47,010 bases of DNA. Origin: Parashewanella hymeniacidonis (GTDB taxonomy: Bacteria > Pseudomonadota > Gammaproteobacteria > Enterobacterales > Shewanellaceae). The notes beneath the pieces are model-generated. The model made no database searches. It worked only from the letters and a program-made list of their open reading frames with translations, and was not told the origin of the DNA. Location: positions 1 to 47,010 of the forward strand of contig NZ_JAFEUN010000019.1 of NCBI RefSeq assembly GCF_016900895.1, in the 5' to 3' direction. A program made the position numbers and the translations under genes. This document shows, piece after piece, positions 7,571 through 17,409 of the stretch (positions within the stretch are counted from its first letter, which is position 1; each line of letters starts with the position of its first letter).

Positions 7571-9121
7571 TTGAGCAAGAAATTATTTAGATCAGGCATG
7601 ATCGTCAGTGCGATGACTTTAGTCTCACGTGTTTTAGGGTTATTGCGTGATGTTGTTATTGCAAACCTGTTGGGTGCAAATGCCAGCGCCGATGTATTCA
7701 TCTTTGCAAATCGAATTCCAAACTTCTTGCGTCGGCTCTTCGCTGAAGGTGCATTTAATCAAGCGTTTGTGCCTGTATTCACCGAATATGAAGAAACGAA
7801 AACTAAACAAGAAACGCAAGAGTTGATCTCAAAGGTAGCCGGAACACTAGGTGGCATAGTTACCGTGGTGACGTTAATCGCTGTTATTGCTTCACCTGTC
7901 ATTGCGGCTTTGTTTGGTGCAGGTTGGTTTTGGGATTGGGTAAATGATGGTCCTGATGCAAGTAAGTTTGAGCTTGCCTCTCTGATGCTCAAAATCACTT
8001 TTCCTTATTTATGGTTCATTACTTTTGTGGCTTTAGCTGGTTCGATTTTGAATACCCGTGGTCGATTTGCGGTATCTGCATTCACGCCTGTATTTTTGAA
8101 CATCGCCATGATTGCTGCCGCCATTTTGATTTCCCCAAGACTGGACGATCCAGAAATTGGTTTAGCAATAGGTGTGTTTTTAGGTGGTTTAATTCAATTT
8201 TTGTTTCAAATTCCATTTTTATACAAAGAAAAAGCCATTATCAAACCTAGTTGGGGTTGGAATCATGAAGGTGTGATTAAAATACGCACCTTAATGTTAC
8301 CGGCATTGTTTGGGGTCTCTGTTACTCAGTTGAGCCTACTCTTTGATACGTTTATCGCCAGTTTTATGATCACAGGATCAATCAGTTGGTTATATTACTC
8401 TGATCGCTTATTGGAGTTTCCTTTAGGTTTGTTCGGAATTGCTATCGCAACGGTTATTTTGCCCACTTTATCTAAAAAACACGTTAACGATGAAGGGCAA
8501 GGGTTTAAACAAACGATGGACTTTGGGGTTCGCTTTATTCTTATGTTAGGTGTGCCAGCGATGGTAGGTTTAATATTGCTTGCGAAACCCATGTTGATGG
8601 TGTTGTTTATGCGAGGTGAATTTAATTTTACTGATGTGCAACAATCTTCAACGAGCTTAATTGCTTACGGCTGTGGCTTGCTCAACTTTATGATGATTAA
8701 AGTGTTAGCGCCAGGCTACTATTCACGCCAAGATACCAAAACACCAGTACGTTATGGCATTATTTCGATTTGTACTAACATGGTCTTCAATATCATTTTT
8801 GCTATTCCATTTGGTTTTGTAGGGTTGGCCATCGCAACAACGTTGTCAGCTTTTGTTAATGCCAGCTTATTATATAGAGGCTTGCATATAAGTGGTGTTT
8901 ATCAGTTTAGTAAGCAAACCCTGATTTACTTTATAAAAGTGATAATTGCAGCGTCATTAATGGGAATGTTAATATTCCATTTTAGCCCCGCAGATCAGGT
9001 TTGGCTGGATAAAGGCGAATTGACTCGAGGTGCTGAGCTTGCCAAATTAATTGCACTCGGTGGAATTTCATACTTAGTTGCTTTGTTTTTATTCGGAATT
9101 AAGCCATGGAAGCTTAAGTAG
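7571..9121 (+). CDS. murJ: Lipid II flippase MurJ (MviN)
   Basis: 516 residues, with about 14 hydrophobic membrane segments of the MOP exporter superfamily. The N-terminus MSKKLFRSGMIVSAMTLVSRVLGLLRD and the following ANLLGANASADVF and RRLFAEGAFNQAFVPVF strings are typical MurJ. It moves undecaprenyl-linked peptidoglycan precursor (lipid II) across the inner membrane. The start is TTG 7571, supported by TGGAG 5 nt upstream. It opens the run murJ-ribF-ileS-lspA-fkpB-ispH, a conserved gammaproteobacterial order, although a 219-bp repeat-bearing gap separates it from ribF. Confidence 0.95.
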   Translation: MSKKLFRSGMIVSAMTLVSRVLGLLRDVVIANLLGANASADVFIFANRIPNFLRRLFAEGAFNQAFVPVFTEYEETKTKQETQELISKVAGTLGGIVTVVTLIAVIASPVIAALFGAGWFWDWVNDGPDASKFELASLMLKITFPYLWFITFVALAGSILNTRGRFAVSAFTPVFLNIAMIAAAILISPRLDDPEIGLAIGVFLGGLIQFLFQIPFLYKEKAIIKPSWGWNHEGVIKIRTLMLPALFGVSVTQLSLLFDTFIASFMITGSISWLYYSDRLLEFPLGLFGIAIATVILPTLSKKHVNDEGQGFKQTMDFGVRFILMLGVPAMVGLILLAKPMLMVLFMRGEFNFTDVQQSSTSLIAYGCGLLNFMMIKVLAPGYYSRQDTKTPVRYGIISICTNMVFNIIFAIPFGFVGLAIATTLSAFVNASLLYRGLHISGVYQFSKQTLIYFIKVIIAASLMGMLIFHFSPADQVWLDKGELTRGAELAKLIALGGISYLVALFLFGIKPWKLK

Positions 9122-9125
9122 CTGT

Positions 9126-9271
9126 TCAATAAGTTATCTTGCATTTTTTAACGCCCAGCTTCAGCACTCTAAGTCGTTGCAATTTCGGCTACATAGCTAT
9201 GGCTATGCGCACTACATTGCGCCTTTTATAGCACTAAATCTGAACGTTAAAATTCTGAAAAAACTTATCGC
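9126..9271. repeat. Imperfect inverted-repeat element between murJ and ribF
   Basis: About 40 nt at the left (from ATAAGTTATCTT through TTTTTTAACG to the AGCACTCTA at about 9171) is imperfectly repeated in inverse orientation at the right (about 9230-9270, TAGCACTAAATC to AAAACTTAT). The centre has the perfect palindrome CATAGCTATG and a GCGCACTACATTGCGC near-hairpin. The whole could fold into one long stem. It has no coding frame and resembles the small palindromic repeats scattered in Alteromonadales intergenic DNA; I cannot name the family. Confidence 0.5.
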
Positions 9272-9340
9272 CAGCCACTTATACCTGAACTAGATGACTG
9301 ATATAATTATGAGACTTATGCGCGTAACAAAAGCACAAGA

Positions 9341-10276
9341 ATGGAATTAATTCGCGGGATTCACAATATTTCACCTAATCATCATGGTTGTGTACTGACT
9401 ATTGGTAATTTTGATGGCGTTCATCGAGGCCATGCAGAGGTGATCAATCGTTTAGTTGAAAAAGCTAAACAATTTGGTCTGCCAGCAACGCTTATGACTT
9501 TTGAGCCTCAGCCTCAAGAGTTATTTAAAGGCGAAGATGCACCTGCGAGACTGAGTTTATTGCGCGATAAAGTGATATTGCTTGACGAACTTGGTATTGA
9601 TCGAGTGTTATGTGTCAACTTCAATCGTAAGTTTGCCAGTATGCCACCTGAAGATTTTATTGAAGAGTTATTGGTGAAACAACTTGGAGTAAAATATCTG
9701 GTTGTTGGCGATGATTTTTGCTTTGGTAAAAAGCGTGCAGGCAATTTTGATATGCTGTGTAAAGCCGGTGCTAAGCATGGGTTTGCAGTTGTCAGTACAA
9801 ACAGCTTTATTGTTGGTGATACTCGCGTAAGTTCTACTGCTATTCGTGAATCTTTAGCTGATGGAAATTTTGAACAAGCAAGAAGAATGCTTGGTCACCC
9901 TTATTTGCTGGGTGGGCGAGTAGCTCACGGTCAGAAGCTTGGACGTACATTAGGCTTTCCGACTGCAAATATTGCGCTTAAGCGAAATGTTGTACCTGTG
10001 CGTGGAGTGTTTGCCGTTCGTGCATTTTGGCAAGATAGCGAAATTTATGACGGTGTTGCCAATGTTGGTTTTAGGCCAACGGTTAATGGACAACAATGCC
10101 AGTTAGAAGTCCATTTGTTTGATTTTAATGGTGACATTTATGGTCAGTACATTGAAGTTGAGCTGGTGGCAAAGATCAGAGATGAACGACCATTTGAGTC
10201 GTTAGAGGCGCTGAAAGCGCAAATTATGAATGATGCAAATGAAGCGAAAGCTTTGTTTAGCAGTGATGCAAGTTAA
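9341..10276 (+). CDS. ribF: Bifunctional riboflavin kinase / FAD synthetase
   Basis: 311 residues. The N-terminal adenylyltransferase domain has TIGNFDGVHRGH (HxGH nucleotidyl-transfer motif), a GDDFCFGKKRAGN segment and SSTAIRE. The C-terminal flavokinase domain begins at about residue 185 with the GGRVAHGQKLGRTLGFPTANI region and ends with ELVAKIRDERPFESLEAL. It converts riboflavin to FMN, then FAD. The ATG at 9341 directly precedes conserved sequence. It sits upstream of ileS, as in Escherichia coli. Confidence 0.95.
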   Translation: MELIRGIHNISPNHHGCVLTIGNFDGVHRGHAEVINRLVEKAKQFGLPATLMTFEPQPQELFKGEDAPARLSLLRDKVILLDELGIDRVLCVNFNRKFASMPPEDFIEELLVKQLGVKYLVVGDDFCFGKKRAGNFDMLCKAGAKHGFAVVSTNSFIVGDTRVSSTAIRESLADGNFEQARRMLGHPYLLGGRVAHGQKLGRTLGFPTANIALKRNVVPVRGVFAVRAFWQDSEIYDGVANVGFRPTVNGQQCQLEVHLFDFNGDIYGQYIEVELVAKIRDERPFESLEALKAQIMNDANEAKALFSSDAS

Positions 10277-10381
10277 TTACTATTTTGTCATAGCTGCGAA
10301 AGCTGATATCCAGTGACTTTTAGCCCTTAAAGCAAAGAATCTGGAATGACTTTAAAAACCACATTATGGTGTATGGGATAA

Positions 10382-13204
10382 ATGAGCGACTATAAATCAA
10401 CGTTGAATTTGCCGGAAACGAAGTTTCCGATGAGAGGTAATCTGGCGAATCGTGAGCCAGAGATGTTAAAACGCTGGAACGAAGATGAGCTGTATAAAGC
10501 GATTCGTGAAAGCCGTGAAGGTGCAAAGCCATTTATTTTGCATGATGGCCCTCCATACGCAAACGGTAATATTCATATTGGTCACTCAGTTAATAAAATC
10601 TTAAAAGATATTATTATCAAATCGAAAACCATGTCAGGTTTCGATGCACCTTATATCCCGGGCTGGGATTGTCATGGCCTGCCAATTGAGCTTAAAGTTG
10701 AGCAAAAAGTCGGTAAGCCTGGCCATAAAGTTTCTGCCGCTGAATTCCGTGAAGAATGTCGTAAATATGCAGCTAAGCAAGTTGATGGTCAGCGTGATGA
10801 CTTCATCCGTCTAGGCGTATTCGGTGATTGGCAAAACCCTTATCTGACCATGAATTTTGAAACTGAAGCGAATATCATTCGTTCATTGGCAAAAGTAATT
10901 GATAATGGTCACCTTCATAAAGGTGTTAAACCTGTTCATTGGTGTACGGATTGTGGTTCGGCATTAGCGGAAGCAGAAGTTGAATACGAAGATAAAACGT
11001 CCCCAGCAATCGATGTAGCGTTTGTTGCCGTTGACTCAAGTGCAGTTGCGGCAAAGTTTGGTATTGCGGATTATGCGAATCAAGTTGCGACAGCAATTTG
11101 GACGACAACACCTTGGACACTGCCAGCTAACCGCGCTGTGGCATTAAGTGCTGAGCTTGATTACGCCTTAGTTGAATATACTAAAGACGGTAAAACACAA
11201 GCATTAGTGCTTGGCGAAGTGCTTGTTGATGATTGCATGAAGCGTTTTGGCGCTGAAGAATATAAAACACTCGGCACAACAAAAGGTGCTGAGCTTGAAT
11301 TAGTTCGTTTCCTACATCCATTTTATGATTTCGATGTTCCTGCAATTCTTGGCGATCACGTTACTACTGAAGCTGGTACTGGTGTTGTTCATACTGCACC
11401 GGGTCATGGTCAAGATGACTTTGTTGTTGGTCAACAATACGGCCTAGAAGTCGCAAACCCAGTTGGTGATAACGGCGTTTATAAGCCAGATACTGAATTT
11501 TTTGCTGGCCAACACGTATTTAAAGCAAATAAGTCAGTGGTTGAGTTACTTGAAGAAAAGCAAGTGCTGCTTAATCACGAAAACTACCGTCACAGCTATC
11601 CACATTGCTGGAGACACAAAACACCAATCATTTTCCGTGCAACGCCACAATGGTTCATTTCAATGGACAATAATGGCTTACGTTCAACGTCATTAAATGA
11701 AATCGGTCAAACTCAATGGATCCCAGATTGGGGACAAAGCCGTATTGAGAAAATGGTTGAGAATCGCCCTGATTGGTGTATCTCTCGTCAACGTACTTGG
11801 GGTGTTCCAATTACGCTTTTTGTTCATAAAGAAACTGATGAATTGCACCCTGACAGTGTGGCATTGATGGAGCGTATTTCTCACCGTATTGAGCAACAAG
11901 GCATTCAAGCTTGGTTTGACCTTGAGCCATCCGAGCTATTAGGCGATGAAGGTGAAAAATACCGTAAGATCACTGATACGTTAGACGTATGGTATGACTC
12001 TGGTTCTACATTCTCATCGGTTGTTGCGAACCGTGCAGAGTACAAAGGTGCAGACATTGATTTATACCTAGAAGGTAGCGATCAGCATCGTGGTTGGTTT
12101 ATGTCATCATTGATGATCTCGACAGCGATGAACGGTAAAGCACCGTATAAGCAAGTGCTCACACACGGTTTCACCGTTGATGGTAAAGGCCGTAAGATGT
12201 CTAAGTCTATCGGTAACGTGATTTCACCTCAGCATGTGACGGGTAAACTAGGTGCAGATATTCTGCGTTTATGGGTTGCAGCAACGGACTACAGCGGCGA
12301 AATGACGGTTTCTGATGAGATCCTAAACCGTAGCGCTGACTCTTATCGTCGTATTCGTAACACGGCTCGCTTCTTATTGGCTAACTTAAGTGGCTTTAAC
12401 CCTGAAACTGACATGGTTGACGTTGAAGGTATGGTTGCTGTAGATCGCTGGGCCGTTCGTCGTGCACATGCGATTCAAGAAGAAATTCTTGCTGCTTACG
12501 ATCAATATAACTTCCATTTAGTGACACAGAAGTTGATGCAATTCTGCTCGGTAGAGCTAGGTAGCTTCTACTTAGACATCATTAAAGATCGTCAGTACAC
12601 CGCAAAAACAGAAGGGCATGCGCGTCGTAGTTGTCAGTCTGCGCTTTATTTGATTGCTGAAGCGTTAGTGCGTTGGATTGCGCCAGTATTGAGCTTCACG
12701 GCTGATGAAATCTGGCAATTATTACCAGGCAAACGTGAGCAATATGTCTTCACTGAAACTTGGTTTGAAGGCTTAGAGTCAGTTGTTATTGAAAATGATT
12801 TGAGTGACGAATACTGGCAGACATTGCTCTCTGTTCGTACTGAAGTCAACAAAGTACTTGAGCAAGCACGTCGTGATAAAAAGATCGGTGGTTCTCTAGA
12901 AGCTGAAGTAACACTTTATGCAGCTGAAGAGTTGACCGCAGAACTTGCTGAAATCGATGATGAACTTCGTTTCGTATTATTAACTTCGAAAGTAAACGTT
13001 AAGCCATTGGCTGATGCGCCTGCAGAAGCAACCACAACGGAACTTGCTGCGTTAAAATTAGTCGTAGGTAAATCAGATGCAGAAAAATGTGAACGTTGCT
13101 GGCACCATAGCGAGGACATTGGTGAGGTTGAAACTCACCCAACGCTATGTAAGCGCTGTGTGACAAATATTGAGGGTGAAGGCGAAGAACGTAAATTCGC
13201 TTAA
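10382..13204 (+). CDS. ileS: Isoleucyl-tRNA synthetase
   Basis: 940 residues, against 938 in Escherichia coli. Class I signatures: HIGH at residues 65-68 (within [12 protein letters not shown]) and [10 protein letters not shown] near residue 603. The editing domain (CP1) spans roughly 200-390 with [12 protein letters not shown] and [16 protein letters not shown]. The C-terminal zinc-binding module has two Cys pairs in KCERCWHH and LCKRC. It charges tRNA-Ile and hydrolyses mischarged valine. The motifs predict the bacterial type-1 enzyme, not a mupirocin-resistant type-2 enzyme. Upstream GGGAT serves as ribosome site. Confidence 0.97.
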   Translation: MSDYKSTLNLPETKFPMRGNLANREPEMLKRWNEDELYKAIRESREGAKPFILHDGPPYANGNIHIGHSVNKILKDIIIKSKTMSGFDAPYIPGWDCHGLPIELKVEQKVGKPGHKVSAAEFREECRKYAAKQVDGQRDDFIRLGVFGDWQNPYLTMNFETEANIIRSLAKVIDNGHLHKGVKPVHWCTDCGSALAEAEVEYEDKTSPAIDVAFVAVDSSAVAAKFGIADYANQVATAIWTTTPWTLPANRAVALSAELDYALVEYTKDGKTQALVLGEVLVDDCMKRFGAEEYKTLGTTKGAELELVRFLHPFYDFDVPAILGDHVTTEAGTGVVHTAPGHGQDDFVVGQQYGLEVANPVGDNGVYKPDTEFFAGQHVFKANKSVVELLEEKQVLLNHENYRHSYPHCWRHKTPIIFRATPQWFISMDNNGLRSTSLNEIGQTQWIPDWGQSRIEKMVENRPDWCISRQRTWGVPITLFVHKETDELHPDSVALMERISHRIEQQGIQAWFDLEPSELLGDEGEKYRKITDTLDVWYDSGSTFSSVVANRAEYKGADIDLYLEGSDQHRGWFMSSLMISTAMNGKAPYKQVLTHGFTVDGKGRKMSKSIGNVISPQHVTGKLGADILRLWVAATDYSGEMTVSDEILNRSADSYRRIRNTARFLLANLSGFNPETDMVDVEGMVAVDRWAVRRAHAIQEEILAAYDQYNFHLVTQKLMQFCSVELGSFYLDIIKDRQYTAKTEGHARRSCQSALYLIAEALVRWIAPVLSFTADEIWQLLPGKREQYVFTETWFEGLESVVIENDLSDEYWQTLLSVRTEVNKVLEQARRDKKIGGSLEAEVTLYAAEELTAELAEIDDELRFVLLTSKVNVKPLADAPAEATTTELAALKLVVGKSDAEKCERCWHHSEDIGEVETHPTLCKRCVTNIEGEGEERKFA

Positions 13205-13269
13205 TATTTTCGAGGCCGTATCTGCCTATGCAGAGACGGCACTAGGATTGATTGAATAAAGGAAAAAGC

Positions 13270-13785
13270 ATGCCGTCAGATTGGAAACAAAGTGGGTTGA
13301 AATGGTATTGGGTTGTTGTTATAGCCATTGTTGCTGATCAACTTTCTAAGCAGTGGGTTCTAGCGAATTTTGAATTGTATGATTCAATAAATTTATTGCC
13401 CGTTCTAAACTTTACTTATGTTCGCAATTATGGCGCAGCTTTCAGCTTTTTAGCTGATGCTGGTGGTTGGCAACGTTGGTTCTTTACTATCATCGCAATT
13501 GGTATCAGTGCGTTATTAACGTTTTGGCTTCGCAAACAACATGCGAATGAATGGCGCACAAACCTTGCATTTACGCTCGTTATTGGCGGAGCGATCGGGA
13601 ATTTAGTTGACCGTCTAATGCATGGATTTGTTGTTGACTTTATCGATGTTTATTGGAAGACCAGCCACTACCCAGCATTTAATATTGCTGATTCTGCTAT
13701 TTGTATTGGCGCAGGTTTAATTATTCTTGACTCATTTTTTGGTGAGAAGAAAGAAACAACTGAAAACACTAAAGAGGTAAGTTAA
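13270..13785 (+). CDS. lspA: Lipoprotein signal peptidase (signal peptidase II)
   Basis: 171 residues from ATG 13270, chosen over an in-frame TTG at 13252 because AAAGGAAA lies just before the ATG. Four membrane segments. Conserved blocks are NYGAAFSF (53-60), GNLVDRLMHGFVVDF (catalytic Asp123) and FNIADSAI (catalytic Asp141). It cleaves prolipoprotein signal peptides in front of the lipidated Cys; several such lipoproteins are encoded in this same window. It is 65 bp downstream of ileS and directly followed by fkpB, as in the classical ileS-lspA-fkpB-ispH operon. Confidence 0.95.
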   Translation: MPSDWKQSGLKWYWVVVIAIVADQLSKQWVLANFELYDSINLLPVLNFTYVRNYGAAFSFLADAGGWQRWFFTIIAIGISALLTFWLRKQHANEWRTNLAFTLVIGGAIGNLVDRLMHGFVVDFIDVYWKTSHYPAFNIADSAICIGAGLIILDSFFGEKKETTENTKEVS

Positions 13786-14208
13786 GTGTATTCGACTAAA
13801 TCATTATTGTGTCATATGGAAATTATGCTGGAAGACGGCTCAACAGCTGACAGCACAAAAGCTTCAGGAAAGCCTGCTCGTTTGAATATTGGTGACAATA
13901 GTTTGAGCCCTGCCTTTGAAGCTGAACTTGAGGCTCTAAAAGAAGGTGATAAACATAAGTTTACCCTTCAAGCTGTTGATGCGTTTGGGGAATCGAACCC
14001 AGACGCCATTCATTATTTAGACAAAACTCGTTTTCCAGCAGATTTGAAGTTGGAAGAAGGCGTTATTGTTAGTTTTGCTGGCCCGGGTGGTAGTGAGATC
14101 CCTGGTATCGTTCGTGAAGTTGCCGGTGATTCGGTCACTGTTGATTTAAACCACCCACTCGCAGGGCACAATATCACCTTTGATATTGAAGTGACTCAGG
14201 TACTCTAA
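13786..14208 (+). CDS. fkpB: FKBP-type peptidyl-prolyl cis-trans isomerase FkpB (SlpA)
   Basis: 140 residues. The SlpA/FkpB layout is seen: an FKBP half-domain with MLEDGSTADSTKASGKPA, the insert-in-flap domain in the middle (DAFGESNPDAIHY), and the closing block GSEIPGIVREVAGDS followed by NHPLAGHNITFDIEV. It acts as cytoplasmic isomerase and chaperone. The start is GTG 13786, adjoining the lspA stop with AGAGG inside the end of lspA, which implies translational coupling. The stop is 3 nt before the ispH ATG. Confidence 0.92.
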   Translation: MYSTKSLLCHMEIMLEDGSTADSTKASGKPARLNIGDNSLSPAFEAELEALKEGDKHKFTLQAVDAFGESNPDAIHYLDKTRFPADLKLEEGVIVSFAGPGGSEIPGIVREVAGDSVTVDLNHPLAGHNITFDIEVTQVL

Positions 14209-14211
14209 TTT

Positions 14212-15189
14212 ATGAATACTTCTGACAAAATTGCAGTTCAACAACTTGAACCTAATGGTTTAAACATCATGCTTGCCAATCCTCGTGGCTTTTGTGCTGG
14301 GGTTGATCGTGCGATTAGCATTGTTGAAAGAGCGCTAGAACTATTTGAACCACCAATTTATGTCCGCCATGAAGTGGTACATAACCGTTATGTGGTACAA
14401 AACTTAAAAGACCGTGGTGCGATTTTTGTCGAAGAGTTAGAGCAAGTACCTGATGACTGCATTGTTATTTTCAGTGCTCATGGTGTATCACAAGCTGTTC
14501 GTAAAGAAGCGAAAGATCGTGGCTTGAAAGTATTCGACGCAACTTGTCCATTGGTGACTAAAGTTCACTTACAGGTTACTCGAGCGAGTCGAAAGGCTAT
14601 TGAGTGCATCTTAATTGGACATGCTGGCCACCCTGAAGTTGAGGGGACCATGGGGCAGTACAGTAACCCTGAGGGTGCTGTTTACTTAGTTGAGTCTGTT
14701 GAAGACGTAGCGAAACTCACGCCTAAAGATCCGGATAATCTTTGCTTTGTTACTCAAACAACGCTTTCTGTTGATGAAACTATAGATATCATTGAAGCCC
14801 TCAAAACTAAGTTTCCATGCATTGAAGGGCCACGTAAGGATGATATTTGTTACGCAACACAAAATCGTCAAGACGCTGTAAAGAGTATGTCTCCGAATGC
14901 TGACATGATGGTGGTTGTGGGGTCGAAAAACAGCTCTAACTCAAACCGCTTACGCGAACTTGCTGAAAAGCACGGTATTGAAGCACACCTTGTTGATAAT
15001 GCAGATGATGTTGCTGCATCATGGTTTGAAGGTAAATCGAAAGTGGCTGTAACAGCTGGTGCTTCAGCACCTGAAGTATTGGTTCAACAGGTTGTTGAAG
15101 CAATAACTAAGTTTGCGCCGAGTGTGATTACCGAAGTTGAAGGGCGAGAAGAAGATACTGTTTTTGCAGTTCCTGCAGAGTTACGGTAA
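14212..15189 (+). CDS. ispH: 4-hydroxy-3-methylbut-2-enyl diphosphate reductase
   Basis: 325 residues. The three Cys that hold the iron-sulfur cluster are C28 ([10 protein letters not shown]), C112 ([11 protein letters not shown]) and C213 ([11 protein letters not shown]). It makes IPP and DMAPP, the last step of the MEP isoprenoid pathway. [27 protein letters not shown] and [14 protein letters not shown] are family blocks. It is the last gene of the ileS-lspA-fkpB-ispH operon and is closed by a strong terminator at 15212-15238. Confidence 0.97.
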   Translation: MNTSDKIAVQQLEPNGLNIMLANPRGFCAGVDRAISIVERALELFEPPIYVRHEVVHNRYVVQNLKDRGAIFVEELEQVPDDCIVIFSAHGVSQAVRKEAKDRGLKVFDATCPLVTKVHLQVTRASRKAIECILIGHAGHPEVEGTMGQYSNPEGAVYLVESVEDVAKLTPKDPDNLCFVTQTTLSVDETIDIIEALKTKFPCIEGPRKDDICYATQNRQDAVKSMSPNADMMVVVGSKNSSNSNRLRELAEKHGIEAHLVDNADDVAASWFEGKSKVAVTAGASAPEVLVQQVVEAITKFAPSVITEVEGREEDTVFAVPAELR

Positions 15190-15211
15190 GTGTTAATTGC
15201 TTATTTCGATT

Positions 15212-15238
15212 AAAAAAGAGGCAAGGTGCCTCTTTTTT
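15212..15238. terminator. Terminator after ispH
   Basis: AAAAAAGAGGCA (15212-15223) pairs with TGCCTCTTTTTT (15227-15238) around AGG. This is a perfect 12-bp stem with a built-in T-run, and separates the ispH operon from the pilin operon. Confidence 0.9.
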
Positions 15239-15383
15239 AATACTCCTATTGTAGTAAAAAGTAGAAAGTGAATAAAAAATAGCCTAATATCGATTCTCTA
15301 TTCAATAGAGTGTTAACAAAAATAGAGAAAAAAGGTATAAAATACCTGTCATAAAAACGGCAATGGACAGAGGATTGACGCCA

Positions 15384-15947
15384 ATGAATGGCAATGAGAA
15401 AGGATTATCCCTCATAGAAGTACTCGTCTCACTGGTGATTCTCGTCATCGGTCTTATCGGCGTGTTCAATCTGCATATCATTTCAAAACAAGGTTCATTC
15501 GAAGCTTATCAGCAAACTCAAGCTGCTTTTTTGGCGCATGACATCATAAACCGAATGAAAACTAACAGTGGTAACATTATCAGTTACAGTGGAAATTATC
15601 CTCAAGATGCTCCCGGTGGGGGAAATACCTGTGAAAGTTTAAATAGTATTTGCTCAGCGCAGGAATCTGTAGAGGCTGATCTATTTTTATGGTCGCAAAA
15701 ATTAGCCGGAAATGAAGAAGTAGATGGTGAACAATTCATAGGTGGCTTAGATCAAGCTATGGGTTGTATTACTGTTAACGGGAATAGTGTTTCAGTTGCC
15801 ATTAGCTGGAAAAGTATTAGAGAAAGCCGGACAAGCATTGAAAATGCCGGGCAACATTACAGTGGAGCTTGGTCTTGTTCTAATGAAGGTGTTGATGGAA
15901 ACCGAAAGCGTTTATATGTTGTTAATACAATTATTAATGGAGTCTGA
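15384..15947 (+). CDS. pilV: Type IV pilus minor pilin PilV
   Basis: 187 residues from ATG 15384, preferred over ATG 15363 because AGAGGA (15369-15374) is correctly spaced only for the second. Prepilin leader MNGNEKG with cleavage at G7/L8, Glu5 of the mature chain (E12), and the hydrophobic helix LIEVLVSLVILVIGLIGVF typical of PilV. The remainder is a divergent globular domain with paired Cys. It is the first gene of a six-gene pilus-tip operon; PilV, W, X, E and PilY1 together prime type IV pilus assembly at the tip. The promoter must lie in the AT-rich DNA after the ispH terminator. Confidence 0.88.
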   Translation: MNGNEKGLSLIEVLVSLVILVIGLIGVFNLHIISKQGSFEAYQQTQAAFLAHDIINRMKTNSGNIISYSGNYPQDAPGGGNTCESLNSICSAQESVEADLFLWSQKLAGNEEVDGEQFIGGLDQAMGCITVNGNSVSVAISWKSIRESRTSIENAGQHYSGAWSCSNEGVDGNRKRLYVVNTIINGV

Positions 15948-15949
15948 GG

Positions 15950-16996
15950 ATGATAAGCTCTAACTCTAAAAGCGGATTTTCTCTAGTCGAGCTTATGATA
16001 GCGATGGTGATCAGTTTGATTTTAACATTAGGCTTATTCACTATGTTCAGAATGTCTTCAACTAACGTAACCACAACAGCGCATTTTAATGAGTTACAAG
16101 AAAATGGACGCATTGCTCTAACATTAATGGAAAGGGACATCAGTCAAGCTGGTTTTATGGGCTATGTTACAACTGGAGATATTAGTTACAGAGTTTTTGG
16201 ATCGGATGGAGAGCCATTAGCCGCTGACAATAATGTTGAGTCTGACTGCATTGGAGAAGGCTTGAATAATGGTTCTTTGCCTGATGTTGGCCCCTATCGA
16301 ACGATTTGGGGAACAACGGTTGCTGCTCGAGCTATGATGAATTGTTTTACGGATGGAAACGGTCCAGATTTAAATACTGATGTACTTCAAATAAAAAGAG
16401 CTATTGGTCGGCAAGTCAATGGTGTTTTGGATTTTGCTAATCAAAATCGGCACTTTTTTAGCACCAATGGTGCTGAAGCTGTTTTTTATCGTGGTGGTAA
16501 TGGCAACTTAGGGCGCCCTGCAGATCTCGATAACTCTTATCGAGATTGGGATTTCGCTCATCACGTATATTATATTCGTAGTGATAATGGAGTACCAAGT
16601 TTAAGACGAAGAGTGCTTGTAAACAATAATATGGATGCAAGGGGTAGTCAACATCATCTCGTTGAAGGCATTGAAAATATGAGGTTTTTGTATGGTGTTG
16701 ATACTGCTGGGGGGATTGAACCAGAAGCTTTTGTCCCAGCAACATCGGTTCCTAATGCTGTTTGGGATAATGAGCCTAAACTCGACGTTTCGGATTCACA
16801 ACAAAAAGTTGTTGCGATTAAAGTTTTCCTGTTAGTAAGAACCGTAGAAGAAGACCCTTCATATAAAAATGATATACGGTATAACTTTGGTGACCTGAAG
16901 GGAGATGATAATGCTCTAGGGCCGTTTAATGATGGTTTTCGACGTAAAGTATTATCAACAACCATTGCTCTTGATAACGTTTCTGTAATTGACTAG
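15950..16996 (+). CDS. pilW: Type IV pilus minor pilin PilW
   Basis: 348 residues. Prepilin cleavage at G9/F10 (SGFSLVELMIAM), with Glu5 of the mature protein present. FRMSSTNVTTTAHFNELQENGRIALTLMERDISQAGFMGY is followed by the long PilW C-terminal domain. The start lies 2 nt after the pilV stop, with GGAG/GAGG overlapping it. PilW is a minor pilin of the tip complex, processed by PilD and needed for efficient extension. Nothing suggests truncation. Confidence 0.88.
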   Translation: MISSNSKSGFSLVELMIAMVISLILTLGLFTMFRMSSTNVTTTAHFNELQENGRIALTLMERDISQAGFMGYVTTGDISYRVFGSDGEPLAADNNVESDCIGEGLNNGSLPDVGPYRTIWGTTVAARAMMNCFTDGNGPDLNTDVLQIKRAIGRQVNGVLDFANQNRHFFSTNGAEAVFYRGGNGNLGRPADLDNSYRDWDFAHHVYYIRSDNGVPSLRRRVLVNNNMDARGSQHHLVEGIENMRFLYGVDTAGGIEPEAFVPATSVPNAVWDNEPKLDVSDSQQKVVAIKVFLLVRTVEEDPSYKNDIRYNFGDLKGDDNALGPFNDGFRRKVLSTTIALDNVSVID

Positions 16997-17005
16997 GGGC
17001 TTAAA

Positions 17006-17407
17006 ATGAAAAAACAGAATGGTATAGTGTTATTTTTCGCAATAATTGTTTTGTTATTGTTGACCATTATTGGAGTTTCATTAGCCGTCAATTCATCGAT
17101 GTCTATTCAGATGTCAGGAGCGGGCTCTGAAAAAATTGAAGCATTGTTAACTGCGCAAGGAAAACTAAAAGACGGTGTTACTGCAATACGAGAAGGTCGT
17201 GCTGTTGGGGGCGATGTAAACGTAAGAATAGCACGATTACCTTGTCCTAGACTTGCTTCTGCCAATAGTGATGATCAAGGTGCGGTAGTCAATAATTTTG
17301 TTTGTCGCGAAATTGGTGTAACAGAAACTTATGGCAAAAATAATTTAGGACAGCTAACGGTTGTTTTTGGTGTTAAAAACATCATTGATGATGCTCAAGG
17401 AAATTAA
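17006..17407 (+). CDS. pilX: Type IV pilus assembly protein PilX
   Basis: 133 residues. A short basic leader ends in Gly6, followed by a hydrophobic helix (IVLFFAIIVLLLLTIIGVSLAV) without Glu5, as is normal for PilX/GspK-type minor pilins. The next segment, NSSMSIQMSGAGSEKIEALLTAQG, is the PilX N-terminal pattern. It is short compared with many PilX proteins (about 150-200 residues) but ends cleanly 2 nt before pilY1. Confidence 0.82.
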   Translation: MKKQNGIVLFFAIIVLLLLTIIGVSLAVNSSMSIQMSGAGSEKIEALLTAQGKLKDGVTAIREGRAVGGDVNVRIARLPCPRLASANSDDQGAVVNNFVCREIGVTETYGKNNLGQLTVVFGVKNIIDDAQGN

Positions 17408-17409
17408 AG

